DNA of 64,000 nucleotides. Source: Beijerinckiaceae bacterium (GTDB lineage: Bacteria; Pseudomonadota; Alphaproteobacteria; Rhizobiales; Beijerinckiaceae). The notes under the pieces were generated by a model, which did no database searches, was not told the origin of the DNA, and saw only the letters and a list, made by a program, of their open reading frames with translations. Shown in pieces: positions 45,496 through 53,651 of this stretch. Made by a program: the position numbers and the translations under genes. The DNA lies in assembly GCA_947475995.1 (NCBI GenBank), contig CANJNI010000014.1, positions 1 to 64,000 of the forward strand, in the 5' to 3' direction. The stretch's first letter is position 1, and every line of letters begins with the position of its first letter.

Positions 45496-47451
45496 CTACG
45501 GCGTCACCGGCCCGAACAGGGGCGGGGGCGTGCGGTGCTTCGTGGCGGCTTCGAAAGCCGAAGCGATCCTGAACAGGGTCGCCTCGTCGAACGGAACGCC
45601 CACAAAGTCGATGCCGACCGGAAGCTTTGCGGCCGTCGGTGCGCCGAGCTTCGTGCCGCCCGGCGCGGCCGCATCGCGGATGCGGTCATAGACCTGTGTG
45701 GTGAAGCCTGCCGGCACCGTCATGGCCGGGAAGCCGAACTGGCCGATGAGCGTCCAGGCCTGATGCGAACGGTTGTTCACGTCCGGCTCCACCAGTTCCT
45801 TGATCAAAGTGGGCGGGATGTTGCCGGTCGGATAGGTGAAGGCGTCGAGGTTCTGCAGTTTCATGCACTGCATGAGCGTCTGCTGGATAGCAAGGCGATT
45901 GGCGTTGCGGGTCTGGACGTTCAGCGTCGTGGCCTTGTTGGTGTCCTCCAGGACGCCCTTTACGTCCCGGAACCGCGTGGCGCGGCTGTATTCATCCGTA
46001 TAGAAGCGCGACTTCGCGATCAGGTCCGTCAGGTTCTTGATGTTGGCGTCGCCGCGTTTGCGGAGGTAGCGGTTGAAATAATATTTGCTCTCTCCCATCG
46101 TGTCGCCAGATGGTCCGAAGTCCCGCATCGAGACTTTCGGCGGAACCTTGGAAGGCTGGAAATAGAGATCCATCAACGTGCTGATGTGGTCGCCGCCCTG
46201 CGGAAACAGGTCCGGCAATTGCCGGATGTATCCGGCATTCATGTTGTGCGGGATGTATTGCGCCAGACAGCTTTGGAAGAGATCACCGGTCGGTCCCGGA
46301 TCGACCACGACTGCGCCCAGATTTTTCAGCACGCCCACAGCACGATCCACAACGTCGATCGTCTCGGCGTCCGCGATGGTGAACAGCGACTTGTTCATGT
46401 ATTCGCGCAGGACGCCGATCCGCATGCCGCGAAGATCGCGGTTGCGGGCCGAAGCCAGATAGCCGTCCTTCGGCGTGCGGCCGACGCTGTAAACGGTCAG
46501 GTCGTCGGCGGGATCATAGCCGGCGATCACATCGAGAACCCGCGCTGTGTCCTCCACGGTTCGGCAGGCCGGGCCGTTACGGTCGTTCAGCGGACCCGCG
46601 CCGATGAGCCCGTCGCGGCTCACGAGGCCCTGCGAACCCGACAGCCCGACGATGTTGTTGACGCGCGAAGGCATACGGACCGACGGGCCGCCTTCCTCGG
46701 AGATCGCGCAGGTCACCAGATTGGCCGCCACAGAGGATGCCGAACCGCCGCTTGAGCCGCCGGGATCGCGCATCGTGTCGTAGGGGTTGCACATGGTGCC
46801 GCCAAAGGCGCTGCGGCTGCCGGAGGCATATTCGCCGAGGTTCGCCTTGGCGAGAATGATAGCGCCCGCATCGCGCAGCCTCTTCACGACGGTGGCGTCC
46901 ACCGGCGGGCGGTCGTTGGCGTAATCGGCGTCAGCGCCGCTCGTTGTGCGCATGTCGTAGGTGTCGATGATGTCCTTGATGCTCACCACCGTGCCGTGGA
47001 GTGGACCCACGAGCTTTCCGGTCGCCTGAAACTGCCGGTCCTGTTCGGCTGCAAGTTCCAGCGCGTCCGGCATGGTTGCGCTATTGTCGGCCGCATCCGT
47101 CATGCTGCGAGCCTTGCGGTCGTCGAAGCCCCATTCCTTGCGGGCTGCAGGCCGCAGGTTCAAGGTCATCAGCGCATTCAGGCTTCGTGCGCCCGGCATC
47201 GGGGCGACGCGCCCCAGAATGCCTTCGGGCTCGTTCACGCAGCGGCCGTTGTAGGCCTTGATGCGCGTCAGGTAGGATTTCACAACATCGACGGTGGTGA
47301 TTTCCTTCGCCGAGATTGCCGCCTGTATCGAGCCGATGGTGGCTTCGATGATTTCGAATTTCGTGCTGCTTTGCTGGGCATGTGATGGCGCAGCACAAAG
47401 CACTGCTGCCACGAGTGCAAAAACCCGGCCCCGAACAATTGCTTTATGCAT
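45496..47451 (-). CDS. Exported amidase-signature family protein
   Basis: A 651-residue hydrolase with the Ser-cisSer-Lys triad. The lysine is in HGTVVSIKDIIDTYDM, and the serines are in the glycine-rich block DPGGSSGGSASSVAANL. A signal peptide (MHKAIVRGRVFALVAAVLCAAPSHA) predicts periplasmic location, unusual for the family, which is mostly cytosolic. It is longer than typical amidases (450-550), with extra segments around 350-480. The substrate amide is unknown. The ATG at 47451 is chosen over a GTG three codons upstream. It diverges from a second exported amidase 140 bases away. Confidence 0.87.
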   Translation of the reverse strand: MHKAIVRGRVFALVAAVLCAAPSHAQQSSTKFEIIEATIGSIQAAISAKEITTVDVVKSYLTRIKAYNGRCVNEPEGILGRVAPMPGARSLNALMTLNLRPAARKEWGFDDRKARSMTDAADNSATMPDALELAAEQDRQFQATGKLVGPLHGTVVSIKDIIDTYDMRTTSGADADYANDRPPVDATVVKRLRDAGAIILAKANLGEYASGSRSAFGGTMCNPYDTMRDPGGSSGGSASSVAANLVTCAISEEGGPSVRMPSRVNNIVGLSGSQGLVSRDGLIGAGPLNDRNGPACRTVEDTARVLDVIAGYDPADDLTVYSVGRTPKDGYLASARNRDLRGMRIGVLREYMNKSLFTIADAETIDVVDRAVGVLKNLGAVVVDPGPTGDLFQSCLAQYIPHNMNAGYIRQLPDLFPQGGDHISTLMDLYFQPSKVPPKVSMRDFGPSGDTMGESKYYFNRYLRKRGDANIKNLTDLIAKSRFYTDEYSRATRFRDVKGVLEDTNKATTLNVQTRNANRLAIQQTLMQCMKLQNLDAFTYPTGNIPPTLIKELVEPDVNNRSHQAWTLIGQFGFPAMTVPAGFTTQVYDRIRDAAAPGGTKLGAPTAAKLPVGIDFVGVPFDEATLFRIASAFEAATKHRTPPPLFGPVTP

Positions 47452-47591
47452 CTGGCGCACCCCCGTTCATGTTACAGGGGAAATCCCGCAAGGGATGTGC
47501 CAGCCGCACTGCTCACGGTTCGGCATGCGGTTTGCGTGAGCCTGCCCGGGTCTAGGCATTGCCCTCGACCGGAAAAGCAGGAGACTACCGA

Positions 47592-49253
47592 ATGAACGGA
47601 ATGCACAAAGGGGCGCTGGCCCTGATGTTCCTGGGAGGAACGATGCTGTCGCAGCCCGCACTCGCGGCCGATAAAACCTTCAAGCTCGAAGAAGCCACGA
47701 TCGCCGATATCCAGCAGGCGATTTCTTCCGGCTCCGTGACGGGCGCAGCGCTCGTCCAGCTTTATCTTGACCGTATCGCCGCCTACGACAAGGCCGGTCC
47801 GAAGATCAACTCGATCATCACTGTCAATCCGAAGGCGAAGGAAGAAGCGGCTGCGCTCGATCAGGAACGCGCCCAGAAGGGGCCGCGCGGTCCGCTCCAT
47901 GGAATTCCGGTTCTGCTGAAGGACAATGTCGACACATTCGACATGGCGACCAGCAACGGTTCGGCGATCATGAAGAACTCCATTCCGACCAAGGATGCGC
48001 CGATCGCCAAGGCGTTGCGCGACGCCGGGGCCATCATTCTCGGCAAGGCCGCCATGGGCGAGTTCGCAGGCGGCAGCTATAATTCGGTGACCGGACAGAC
48101 GATCAATCCGTTCCACCTCAAGCGCAACACGGGCGGATCGAGCGCGGGTTCGGGCGCGGCCATTTCGGCCAATTTCGCTGTTCTGGCGATCGGCACCGAC
48201 ACCAGCACGTCGGTGCGCGGTCCCTCGAGCTATACGGGCATTGTGGGCCTGCGGCCGACCACGGGGCTCATCTCCCGTTCGGGCATTGCGCCGAAGAATC
48301 TGAACTTCGATAGCGCAGGCCCGATGGCCCGCACCGTCACCGATCTCGCCCTGATGATGAATGTCGTCGCCACGCGCGACCCGGGCGATCCGCTCAACGT
48401 CCAGACATGGGCAGAGATGGACAAGCGCGATCCCAACGCCAAGAACGGCATCGACTTCACCAAGGCGCTCGATCCAAACGCCATCAAGGGCAAGAAATTC
48501 GGCATTCCGCGCGATCTGTTCGAGGGCGACCCGGAAATCGTCAAGCTTGCCGAAAAGGCCGTGGAAGATATCCGCAAACTCGGCGGTGAAACCGTCGACA
48601 TCAAGTTCGACGCCGCTTTCATCGAGAATCATCTGCGTGGCGGCGTCACGAAGATGCGCAATCTGTCGGACTATCGCTTCCGTGAGGACTGGGAAAAATA
48701 TCTGGCGACCTTCCCGGACCCGAAAGTGCCGAAGACGGTCGCCGAATTCGTCCGCATCTATGAAACCGAAGTGATGAAGTCGCCCCTGCCGGTCGAGGAC
48801 AGCGTGATGCGTTTGCTGAAGACGTCCATGACGACGTCCACGTCAGCCCCGGAATACAAGGAGTTTCTGGAAAAGCTAATGCCGCAGTGGACCGCCGAGA
48901 AGATGGCCGTCTTTGAAAAGTACGGCATCGACGCGCTGGTCTTCCCGTATGTGCCGACGTTCGCGCAACCGATCAGCAATCCGGCCTACAAGATCGACGA
49001 TCCGACCTTCGTGAAGTCGGAAGCGCCGGTGCCGGCCACGATGGGCGGCTACAGCTCCGTCGGTTTCCCGTCGATTGTGGTGCCGATGGGGTATGGATCG
49101 CAGGGTCTGCCGATGACGATCACGTTCTTCGGCAAGCCTTACGAGGACACGAAGGTGGTGGGCTTCGCGTATGCCTATGAGCAGGCCACGAAACACCGCA
49201 AGCCTTCGCCGATCGTGCCGCCGCTCGGCGGCGAGACGATCGCCCTGAAGTAA
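47592..49253 (+). CDS. Exported amidase-signature family protein
   Basis: A 553-residue hydrolase with a signal peptide (cut after ALAA near residue 26). The catalytic lysine is in GIPVLLKDNVDTFDMAT and the Ser-cisSer motif in NTGGSSAGSGAAISANFAVLAIGTDT. It also has FPSIVVPMGYGSQGLPMTITFFG near the C-terminus. AGGAGA precedes the ATG by seven bases. The shared signal peptide, opening KLEEATIADIQQAISSG and divergent arrangement make it a paralogue of the amidase at 45496. Substrate unknown. Confidence 0.9.
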   Translation: MNGMHKGALALMFLGGTMLSQPALAADKTFKLEEATIADIQQAISSGSVTGAALVQLYLDRIAAYDKAGPKINSIITVNPKAKEEAAALDQERAQKGPRGPLHGIPVLLKDNVDTFDMATSNGSAIMKNSIPTKDAPIAKALRDAGAIILGKAAMGEFAGGSYNSVTGQTINPFHLKRNTGGSSAGSGAAISANFAVLAIGTDTSTSVRGPSSYTGIVGLRPTTGLISRSGIAPKNLNFDSAGPMARTVTDLALMMNVVATRDPGDPLNVQTWAEMDKRDPNAKNGIDFTKALDPNAIKGKKFGIPRDLFEGDPEIVKLAEKAVEDIRKLGGETVDIKFDAAFIENHLRGGVTKMRNLSDYRFREDWEKYLATFPDPKVPKTVAEFVRIYETEVMKSPLPVEDSVMRLLKTSMTTSTSAPEYKEFLEKLMPQWTAEKMAVFEKYGIDALVFPYVPTFAQPISNPAYKIDDPTFVKSEAPVPATMGGYSSVGFPSIVVPMGYGSQGLPMTITFFGKPYEDTKVVGFAYAYEQATKHRKPSPIVPPLGGETIALK

Positions 49254-49257
49254 TCAT

Positions 49258-49290
49258 AAAAAAAGCAGCGCGCGGAGCCCGCGCGCTGCT
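49258..49290 (-). terminator. Terminator of the core-MetE operon
   Basis: A perfect 12-bp stem AGCAGCGCGCGG / CCGCGCGCTGCT with an AGC loop (49264-49290), followed on the minus strand by a run of T. It lies between the convergent amidase and core-MetE stops and may also slow transcription from +. Confidence 0.85.
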
Positions 49291-49316
49291 GTTCGTTCCG
49301 GTCTACGGGTTTCGGC

Positions 49317-50438
49317 TTATGCCGAGCCCCACACTTCGCGCGCAGTCTCGATGATCAGTTCGAGCTTCCGGATTTCCTGATCGACCGTCATGGTCTGGCC
49401 GCCGATGCCGGACGAGAAGCCGCACTGCGGCGACAGCGCAAGCTGTTCAAGCGGAACGAACTTCGCGGCCTGTTCGATGCGACGCTTGAGATCGTCCTTG
49501 GTTTCGAGATCGGGCGACTTGGTGGTGACGAGGCCGAGCACCACGACCTTGCCCTTGGGCAGGAAGCGCAGGGGCTCGAAGCCGCCGGCGCGCTCGCTGT
49601 CATATTCCATGAAATAGCCGTTCACGTTGATCTCGTTGAACAGCATGTCGGCGATGGGATCGTAGCCGCCGTCGGCCACCCACATGCCGCCGAAATTGCC
49701 GCGGCACAGATGCATCGCGACCGTCATGTCGGCAGGCAGATCGGTGAGGGTTGAGTTGATGAGCTTGGCGTAGGTCTTCGGCAGCGAGGCCGGATCTTCG
49801 CCGAGGTTCACCACTTCGGCGCGCAGGGCCGGATCGCACAGATAGGCGAGGTTCACTTCGTCGATCTGCAGATAGCGGCAGCCGACGCCCACGAGGCCGG
49901 CGAATTCCTCGCGATAGACACGCGCCAGATCCGCATAGAACTCTTCCATGTCCGGATAGGCGTTGCGGTCGATGGCGTTTCGGCCGCCGCGGAAGTGGAC
50001 GACGGTGGGCGACGGCAACGTCACCTTCGGGGTCGCCTTGGCGATGGAGGCGAGGAAGCGGAAATCATCCACGAAGATAGGAGCCGGGCGGCTGAGCTTG
50101 CCGACCACCTGAAGCGACGGCGGGGCGCTGTCGCGCGTGCCGGTCTTGGAGTGGAAGCGCACGCGGATCTTGGATTCTGTCTTGGCGACATTGCCGATTT
50201 TCAGCAGGAAGTCGCTCTGCCAGGACTGGCGGTTGAACTCGCCGTCGGAGCAGACCTTGAGGCCGAGGTCTTCCTGAATCTTGACGACCTCACGAATGCA
50301 ATCGTGCTGGATGCGCAGCAGGTCCTCGTCAGAGACCGCTCCGGCCTCCCGGCCGAGGCGGGCGGCCACGAGTCTCTCGGGACGGATGAGGCTGCCGACA
50401 TGGTCGGCGCGGAACGGCGGCTTGGTGCGTGCGGACAT
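49317..50438 (-). CDS. Core-MetE-type (cobalamin-independent methionine synthase catalytic domain) protein
   Basis: A 373-residue protein corresponding to the C-terminal catalytic domain of MetE only. The opening DHVGSLIRP, SDGEFNRQSWQ and the zinc triad are visible: HLC (His-x-Cys), Glu in FMEYDSERAG and the distal Cys in SPQCGFSSG. It lacks the N-terminal MetE half that binds polyglutamyl folate. A methyl transfer to a thiol is expected, but whether it makes methionine or demethylates another compound is unknown. GGGGAAG precedes the ATG. It follows a paralogue by 34 bases in the same operon. Confidence 0.85.
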   Translation of the reverse strand: MSARTKPPFRADHVGSLIRPERLVAARLGREAGAVSDEDLLRIQHDCIREVVKIQEDLGLKVCSDGEFNRQSWQSDFLLKIGNVAKTESKIRVRFHSKTGTRDSAPPSLQVVGKLSRPAPIFVDDFRFLASIAKATPKVTLPSPTVVHFRGGRNAIDRNAYPDMEEFYADLARVYREEFAGLVGVGCRYLQIDEVNLAYLCDPALRAEVVNLGEDPASLPKTYAKLINSTLTDLPADMTVAMHLCRGNFGGMWVADGGYDPIADMLFNEINVNGYFMEYDSERAGGFEPLRFLPKGKVVVLGLVTTKSPDLETKDDLKRRIEQAAKFVPLEQLALSPQCGFSSGIGGQTMTVDQEIRKLELIIETAREVWGSA

Positions 50439-50472
50439 TTTCTTCCCCGTAAGTGGTGCGGTGCGGTGCGTC

Positions 50473-51642
50473 TTAGCCCCACAATTCCTTTGTGGCGATT
50501 TTTGCGCCGGCCGAGAGCGCCTCGAACTTGGCCCACATGATGCTCGGATGAACGCGGCGAAGCAACGGCCCCTGCGCGAAGCCGCAGTCGGTGCCTGCGA
50601 TGACGTTCTCGCGGCCGACAAGTTTCGCGAGGCGCGTCACACGCTCGGCCACGAGTTCGGGATGTTCGACGACGTTGGTCGCGTGGCTGATGACGCCCGG
50701 CACGAGGACACGGCCCGCCGGAAGCTTCACACGCTCCCAGACCTTCCACTCGTGTTCGTGACGCGGGTTCGCGCCTTCGATCACCAGAGCGCCTGCCTTC
50801 ACGCGCAGGATCTCATTGACGATCTTTTCGAGCGGAACGTCAGACGTGTGCGGACCCGGCCAGCTGCCCCAGCACACGTGATAGCGGATGCGGTCTTCCG
50901 GAATTCCTTCGATGGAATGGTTGATGAGATCGACCATGCGGCCGAGCCACTTCATGTAGTCCTCGAACGAAGCGGGCGGCACCATGCGGTCGAACGTGAC
51001 AGCAGCGCGCGCATCGTCGAGCTGAACCACAAAGCCCGCATCGGCGATCATCTTGTATTCGGTGCGCATCGCTGTCGCGATGGCTGCCGAGCAATCGTCG
51101 TCGCTCTTGTAATATTCGTTCTTGCGGTCCGGGATGACGCTCGACACCGCCGCGACGGGCAGGAAGGCTTCCTGAATGCTGGTGCCTTTCAGGGCCGCCT
51201 TGAAATTGTCGATGTCGCGCTGCGTTTCTTCCTGACCCGTGTAGGAGATGGGCCCGGTGCAAATTGAGTCATGCGTTGTGTTGACGTAATCCTGCGCGTC
51301 TAGTTCGGCATAGAAGGCGGCGAACTTCGTGCGGTCGGCGCCGCGGTTGAACGGGTTCGAGTCGCGCGAAGTCACCGCACGGCGCTCGAAGCCGCTCAGG
51401 CGATCCAGCGCATATTGCGACCAGCTGATGCCCTTGCCGAATTCGCCGTCGCTGGGAATGTCGATTCCGACCTCGGCCTGCCGGCGGACGATATCGGCGA
51501 CCGACGAGGTCAGGCACTTCTTGTAGGCCTCGACGTCGAACGGCTTGCCGCCCTGCTTGGCGCGGATGAAATCCTTCAGGTCATCGGGGCGGATGAGGCT
51601 GCCGACATGGGTCGTGATAATGCGGTCCGTGGAGCGTTTCAT
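50473..51642 (-). CDS. Core-MetE-type protein, paralogue of the next gene
   Basis: A 389-residue protein with TTHVGSLIRPDDL, IPSDGEFGKGISW and the zinc ligands His-x-Cys in YHVCWGSW, Glu in ALVIEGANPRHEHEW and Cys in AGTDCGFAQG. It is only moderately similar to the adjacent 49317 protein. Paired single-domain MetE proteins occur beside catabolic genes and may move methyl groups released from methoxylated substrates; this is inference. The leader upstream is strongly structured and overlaps the ribosome binding site. Confidence 0.87.
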   Translation of the reverse strand: MKRSTDRIITTHVGSLIRPDDLKDFIRAKQGGKPFDVEAYKKCLTSSVADIVRRQAEVGIDIPSDGEFGKGISWSQYALDRLSGFERRAVTSRDSNPFNRGADRTKFAAFYAELDAQDYVNTTHDSICTGPISYTGQEETQRDIDNFKAALKGTSIQEAFLPVAAVSSVIPDRKNEYYKSDDDCSAAIATAMRTEYKMIADAGFVVQLDDARAAVTFDRMVPPASFEDYMKWLGRMVDLINHSIEGIPEDRIRYHVCWGSWPGPHTSDVPLEKIVNEILRVKAGALVIEGANPRHEHEWKVWERVKLPAGRVLVPGVISHATNVVEHPELVAERVTRLAKLVGRENVIAGTDCGFAQGPLLRRVHPSIMWAKFEALSAGAKIATKELWG

Positions 51643-51645
51643 GAT

Positions 51646-51707
51646 CTCGCCTGTGGAATTTCCGGCGCGCGGAAACGCGCCATTTCAGGCGAGCGCTACC
51701 ACAGGCG
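51646..51707 (-). promoter_or_regulatory. Structured mRNA leader of the core-MetE operon
   Basis: On the transcript a 9-bp stem (CGCCTGTGG at 51699-51707 with CCACAGGCG at 51648-51656) encloses an inner GGCGCG/CGCGCC hairpin (51664-51681). The 3' arm includes the AGGCGAG ribosome binding site just before the ATG at 51642. A middle segment (51686-51693) can pair perfectly over 8 bp with the same site (51646-51653), so two folds compete. Confidence 0.5.
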
Positions 51708-51747
51708 CGACCCGGGCGCAAACCGTCAGCTAGGCTTATGAATGGAC

Positions 51748-51773
51748 GTCAGGCCATGTCCACATGGCCTGAC
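51748..51773. repeat. 26-bp near-perfect palindrome
   Basis: GTCAGGCCATGT and its exact reverse complement flank a central CC. It lies 13 bases past the stop of the gene at 51786 and about 105 bases before the core-MetE start. It has no T-run, so it looks more like an operator than an intrinsic terminator. Confidence 0.6.
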
Positions 51774-51785
51774 CCCGGCAGTTCT

Positions 51786-52691
51786 TCAGTCGAGGGCGCG
51801 CGTCGTGTCGTCGAACAGTTCGTCCACGGAGAATTTCCGGGTGATGAGTTTCTGTTCCAGCGCGTACTGGATGGCGAGTTCGAGCGGCTTGCGGAGCGCC
51901 GACATGCCGAAGGGCAGGGGGTCGATCCCATCCTTCGGGGCTGGGGCGGCCTTCTTGCTGGCCCACAGCATCCGGTAGAGTTCGCGCACTGCATCGGGGC
52001 GTTCGCGCGACAGGTCGCGCTGGATGGTGAAAATGTGGTTCACCGAAACCGCGTGATACTTGTCCCAGAAGGCGCGGCCAGCGCCTGCAACATCGGGCAC
52101 AATCGGCTTGATCTGCGGCTGGCTGATGACGTCATAGCCCGGAATAGCGGCGTCGAGATCGCCGTCAAGCAGCATCTGGTCGACGGACTTCGACCCGGCC
52201 GGGACACGCACGACGAAATCCGGGTCCTTGTATTCCGCCGGATGGGCGTCGTCCCAGCAGACCCATGTGATCTTGGAAATATCCACGCCGTAGTCGTGCT
52301 GCAAATGGGCCCGAAGCCACATGGCGGTGGTCTGCGTCCACGCGCGCACGCCCACGCGCTTGCCTTCCAGATCCTTGGGGGTCATGGGCGAGCGCCTGTC
52401 GGAATTGTAAACCAGCAGATAGTGCTGGAAGCGGCCCACCATGGTGGCGGGCATCAGCACCAGCGGCTTGCCGTATTCGAGCGCCTGCAGAAAGGTCACG
52501 ATGGCGAGCTCCCCGCCATCGAACTTGCCCTCGCGCACCATGGGCTTGAAGCCCTGGTTGGCGGTCTTGGGGCCGGTATAGTCGAGGGTGACGAGGTCGG
52601 ACTTGACCTCGCCGCCCTTGAGGGCGCGCACGAGTTCCGAATCCGCGAGATTGATCTCAAGTTTCAGCGGACCGTTGGCCGGATACTTCAT
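51786..52691 (-). CDS. 4,5-dihydroxyphthalate decarboxylase-like protein (binding-protein fold)
   Basis: A 301-residue protein related to 4,5-dihydroxyphthalate decarboxylase, which converts 4,5-dihydroxyphthalate to protocatechuate. It has a type II periplasmic-binding-protein fold. Similar blocks are FKPMVREGKFDGGELAIVTFLQALEYGKPLVLMPATMVGRFQH, VGVRAWTQTTAMWLRAHL and the WDDAHPAEY segment. No signal peptide is present, which fits a cytosolic enzyme rather than a transporter receptor. AAGGAG lies before the ATG. It is co-directional with the aldolase, LigJ-like and SDR genes, 12 bases after the aldolase stop. Confidence 0.78.
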   Translation of the reverse strand: MKYPANGPLKLEINLADSELVRALKGGEVKSDLVTLDYTGPKTANQGFKPMVREGKFDGGELAIVTFLQALEYGKPLVLMPATMVGRFQHYLLVYNSDRRSPMTPKDLEGKRVGVRAWTQTTAMWLRAHLQHDYGVDISKITWVCWDDAHPAEYKDPDFVVRVPAGSKSVDQMLLDGDLDAAIPGYDVISQPQIKPIVPDVAGAGRAFWDKYHAVSVNHIFTIQRDLSRERPDAVRELYRMLWASKKAAPAPKDGIDPLPFGMSALRKPLELAIQYALEQKLITRKFSVDELFDDTTRALD

Positions 52692-52703
52692 GCGCGTATC
52701 TCC

Positions 52704-53564
52704 TTATTCGCGACCGACGAGCTTGCGGGCCTTGTCGAGCTTGCCGAAGCTGCGCGGGGCCGAGCACATCAGGAAGCGATAGCCTTCATTGACGATGCGC
52801 TCCATGTTGTCGTTCTCGACATGCGGATGGCCGACGACCACATTGTGCTTCTTGCAGGTCGCCACGACCTGCGCCATGTGTTCCAGCACAACCGGATGCT
52901 CATACTGGCGCGGCACGCCGAGTTCCTGCGACAGGTCGCCCTCGCCGATCAGCACGGCGCCGATGCCCGGCACGTTCTTCAGCATGTCGTCGAGATTGCG
53001 GACGCCAGCGGTGTCCTCGATCTGGATGATGACGAAGATTTCGCCATGCGGGGCCAGCGGCCAGACGTCGGCGCGCTGATAATATTCGCCCTGCGAGATG
53101 CCCCAGTAACGCGAGCACACAGCCGGGCCGTCGCCACGGATGCCGGCCGGCTCATAGAGCGGCTTGTCCTTCAGGCGCGGATAACGGCAGGCCGCGACAG
53201 CGTTATAGGCTTCCTCGACCGTCGAGATATGCGGCCACACGATGCCGTAGCAGCCTGCGTCCAGCGCCTGCTTGGCGAGGAACTGGTTTTTCTCGACGCC
53301 GTTGGCCGGAATGCGCACGAAGGGGGCCACGGACGGGGCGACGCCATTCTTGGCGATCTGGCCGCGCAGCAGCATGTGCTGGAGCGTATCGCGCAGGTTC
53401 TTCGGGTCCCACGCCAGATGCTCGCCTTCGTAAACGACGCTGTCGTACTTCGACTGCGACAGCTCGATGGCGTTGTCCATCGTTGCGGGGGAGAAGAGCG
53501 AAAAGGCGGGCTTGCCCTGTTCGAGAGCGCGGATGACGGGGTTGAGACGCGGCAGATCGGCCAT
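52704..53564 (-). CDS. HpcH/HpaI-family class II aldolase
   Basis: A 286-residue metal-dependent pyruvate-type aldolase. HpcH/HpaI features are PAFSLFSPATMDNAIELSQSKYDSVVYEGEH, the metal ligand Glu in VIIQIEDTAGVRNLDDML and LIGEGDLSQELG. These enzymes cleave 4-hydroxy-2-oxo acids into pyruvate (or oxaloacetate) and an aldehyde or keto acid. Behind a LigJ-like hydratase, it could cleave 4-carboxy-4-hydroxy-2-oxoadipate in place of the usual LigK-type (RraA-fold) aldolase. That assignment is inference from context. Confidence 0.85.
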   Translation of the reverse strand: MADLPRLNPVIRALEQGKPAFSLFSPATMDNAIELSQSKYDSVVYEGEHLAWDPKNLRDTLQHMLLRGQIAKNGVAPSVAPFVRIPANGVEKNQFLAKQALDAGCYGIVWPHISTVEEAYNAVAACRYPRLKDKPLYEPAGIRGDGPAVCSRYWGISQGEYYQRADVWPLAPHGEIFVIIQIEDTAGVRNLDDMLKNVPGIGAVLIGEGDLSQELGVPRQYEHPVVLEHMAQVVATCKKHNVVVGHPHVENDNMERIVNEGYRFLMCSAPRSFGKLDKARKLVGRE

Positions 53565-53651
53565 TTATGCCTCCAGTGGCGGTGTAACCAGGCTTGGATG
53601 GGAAAAGGGCGCCCGCGCGAGCGGACGCCCCGGTGGTCCGTCGAAGCCGGC

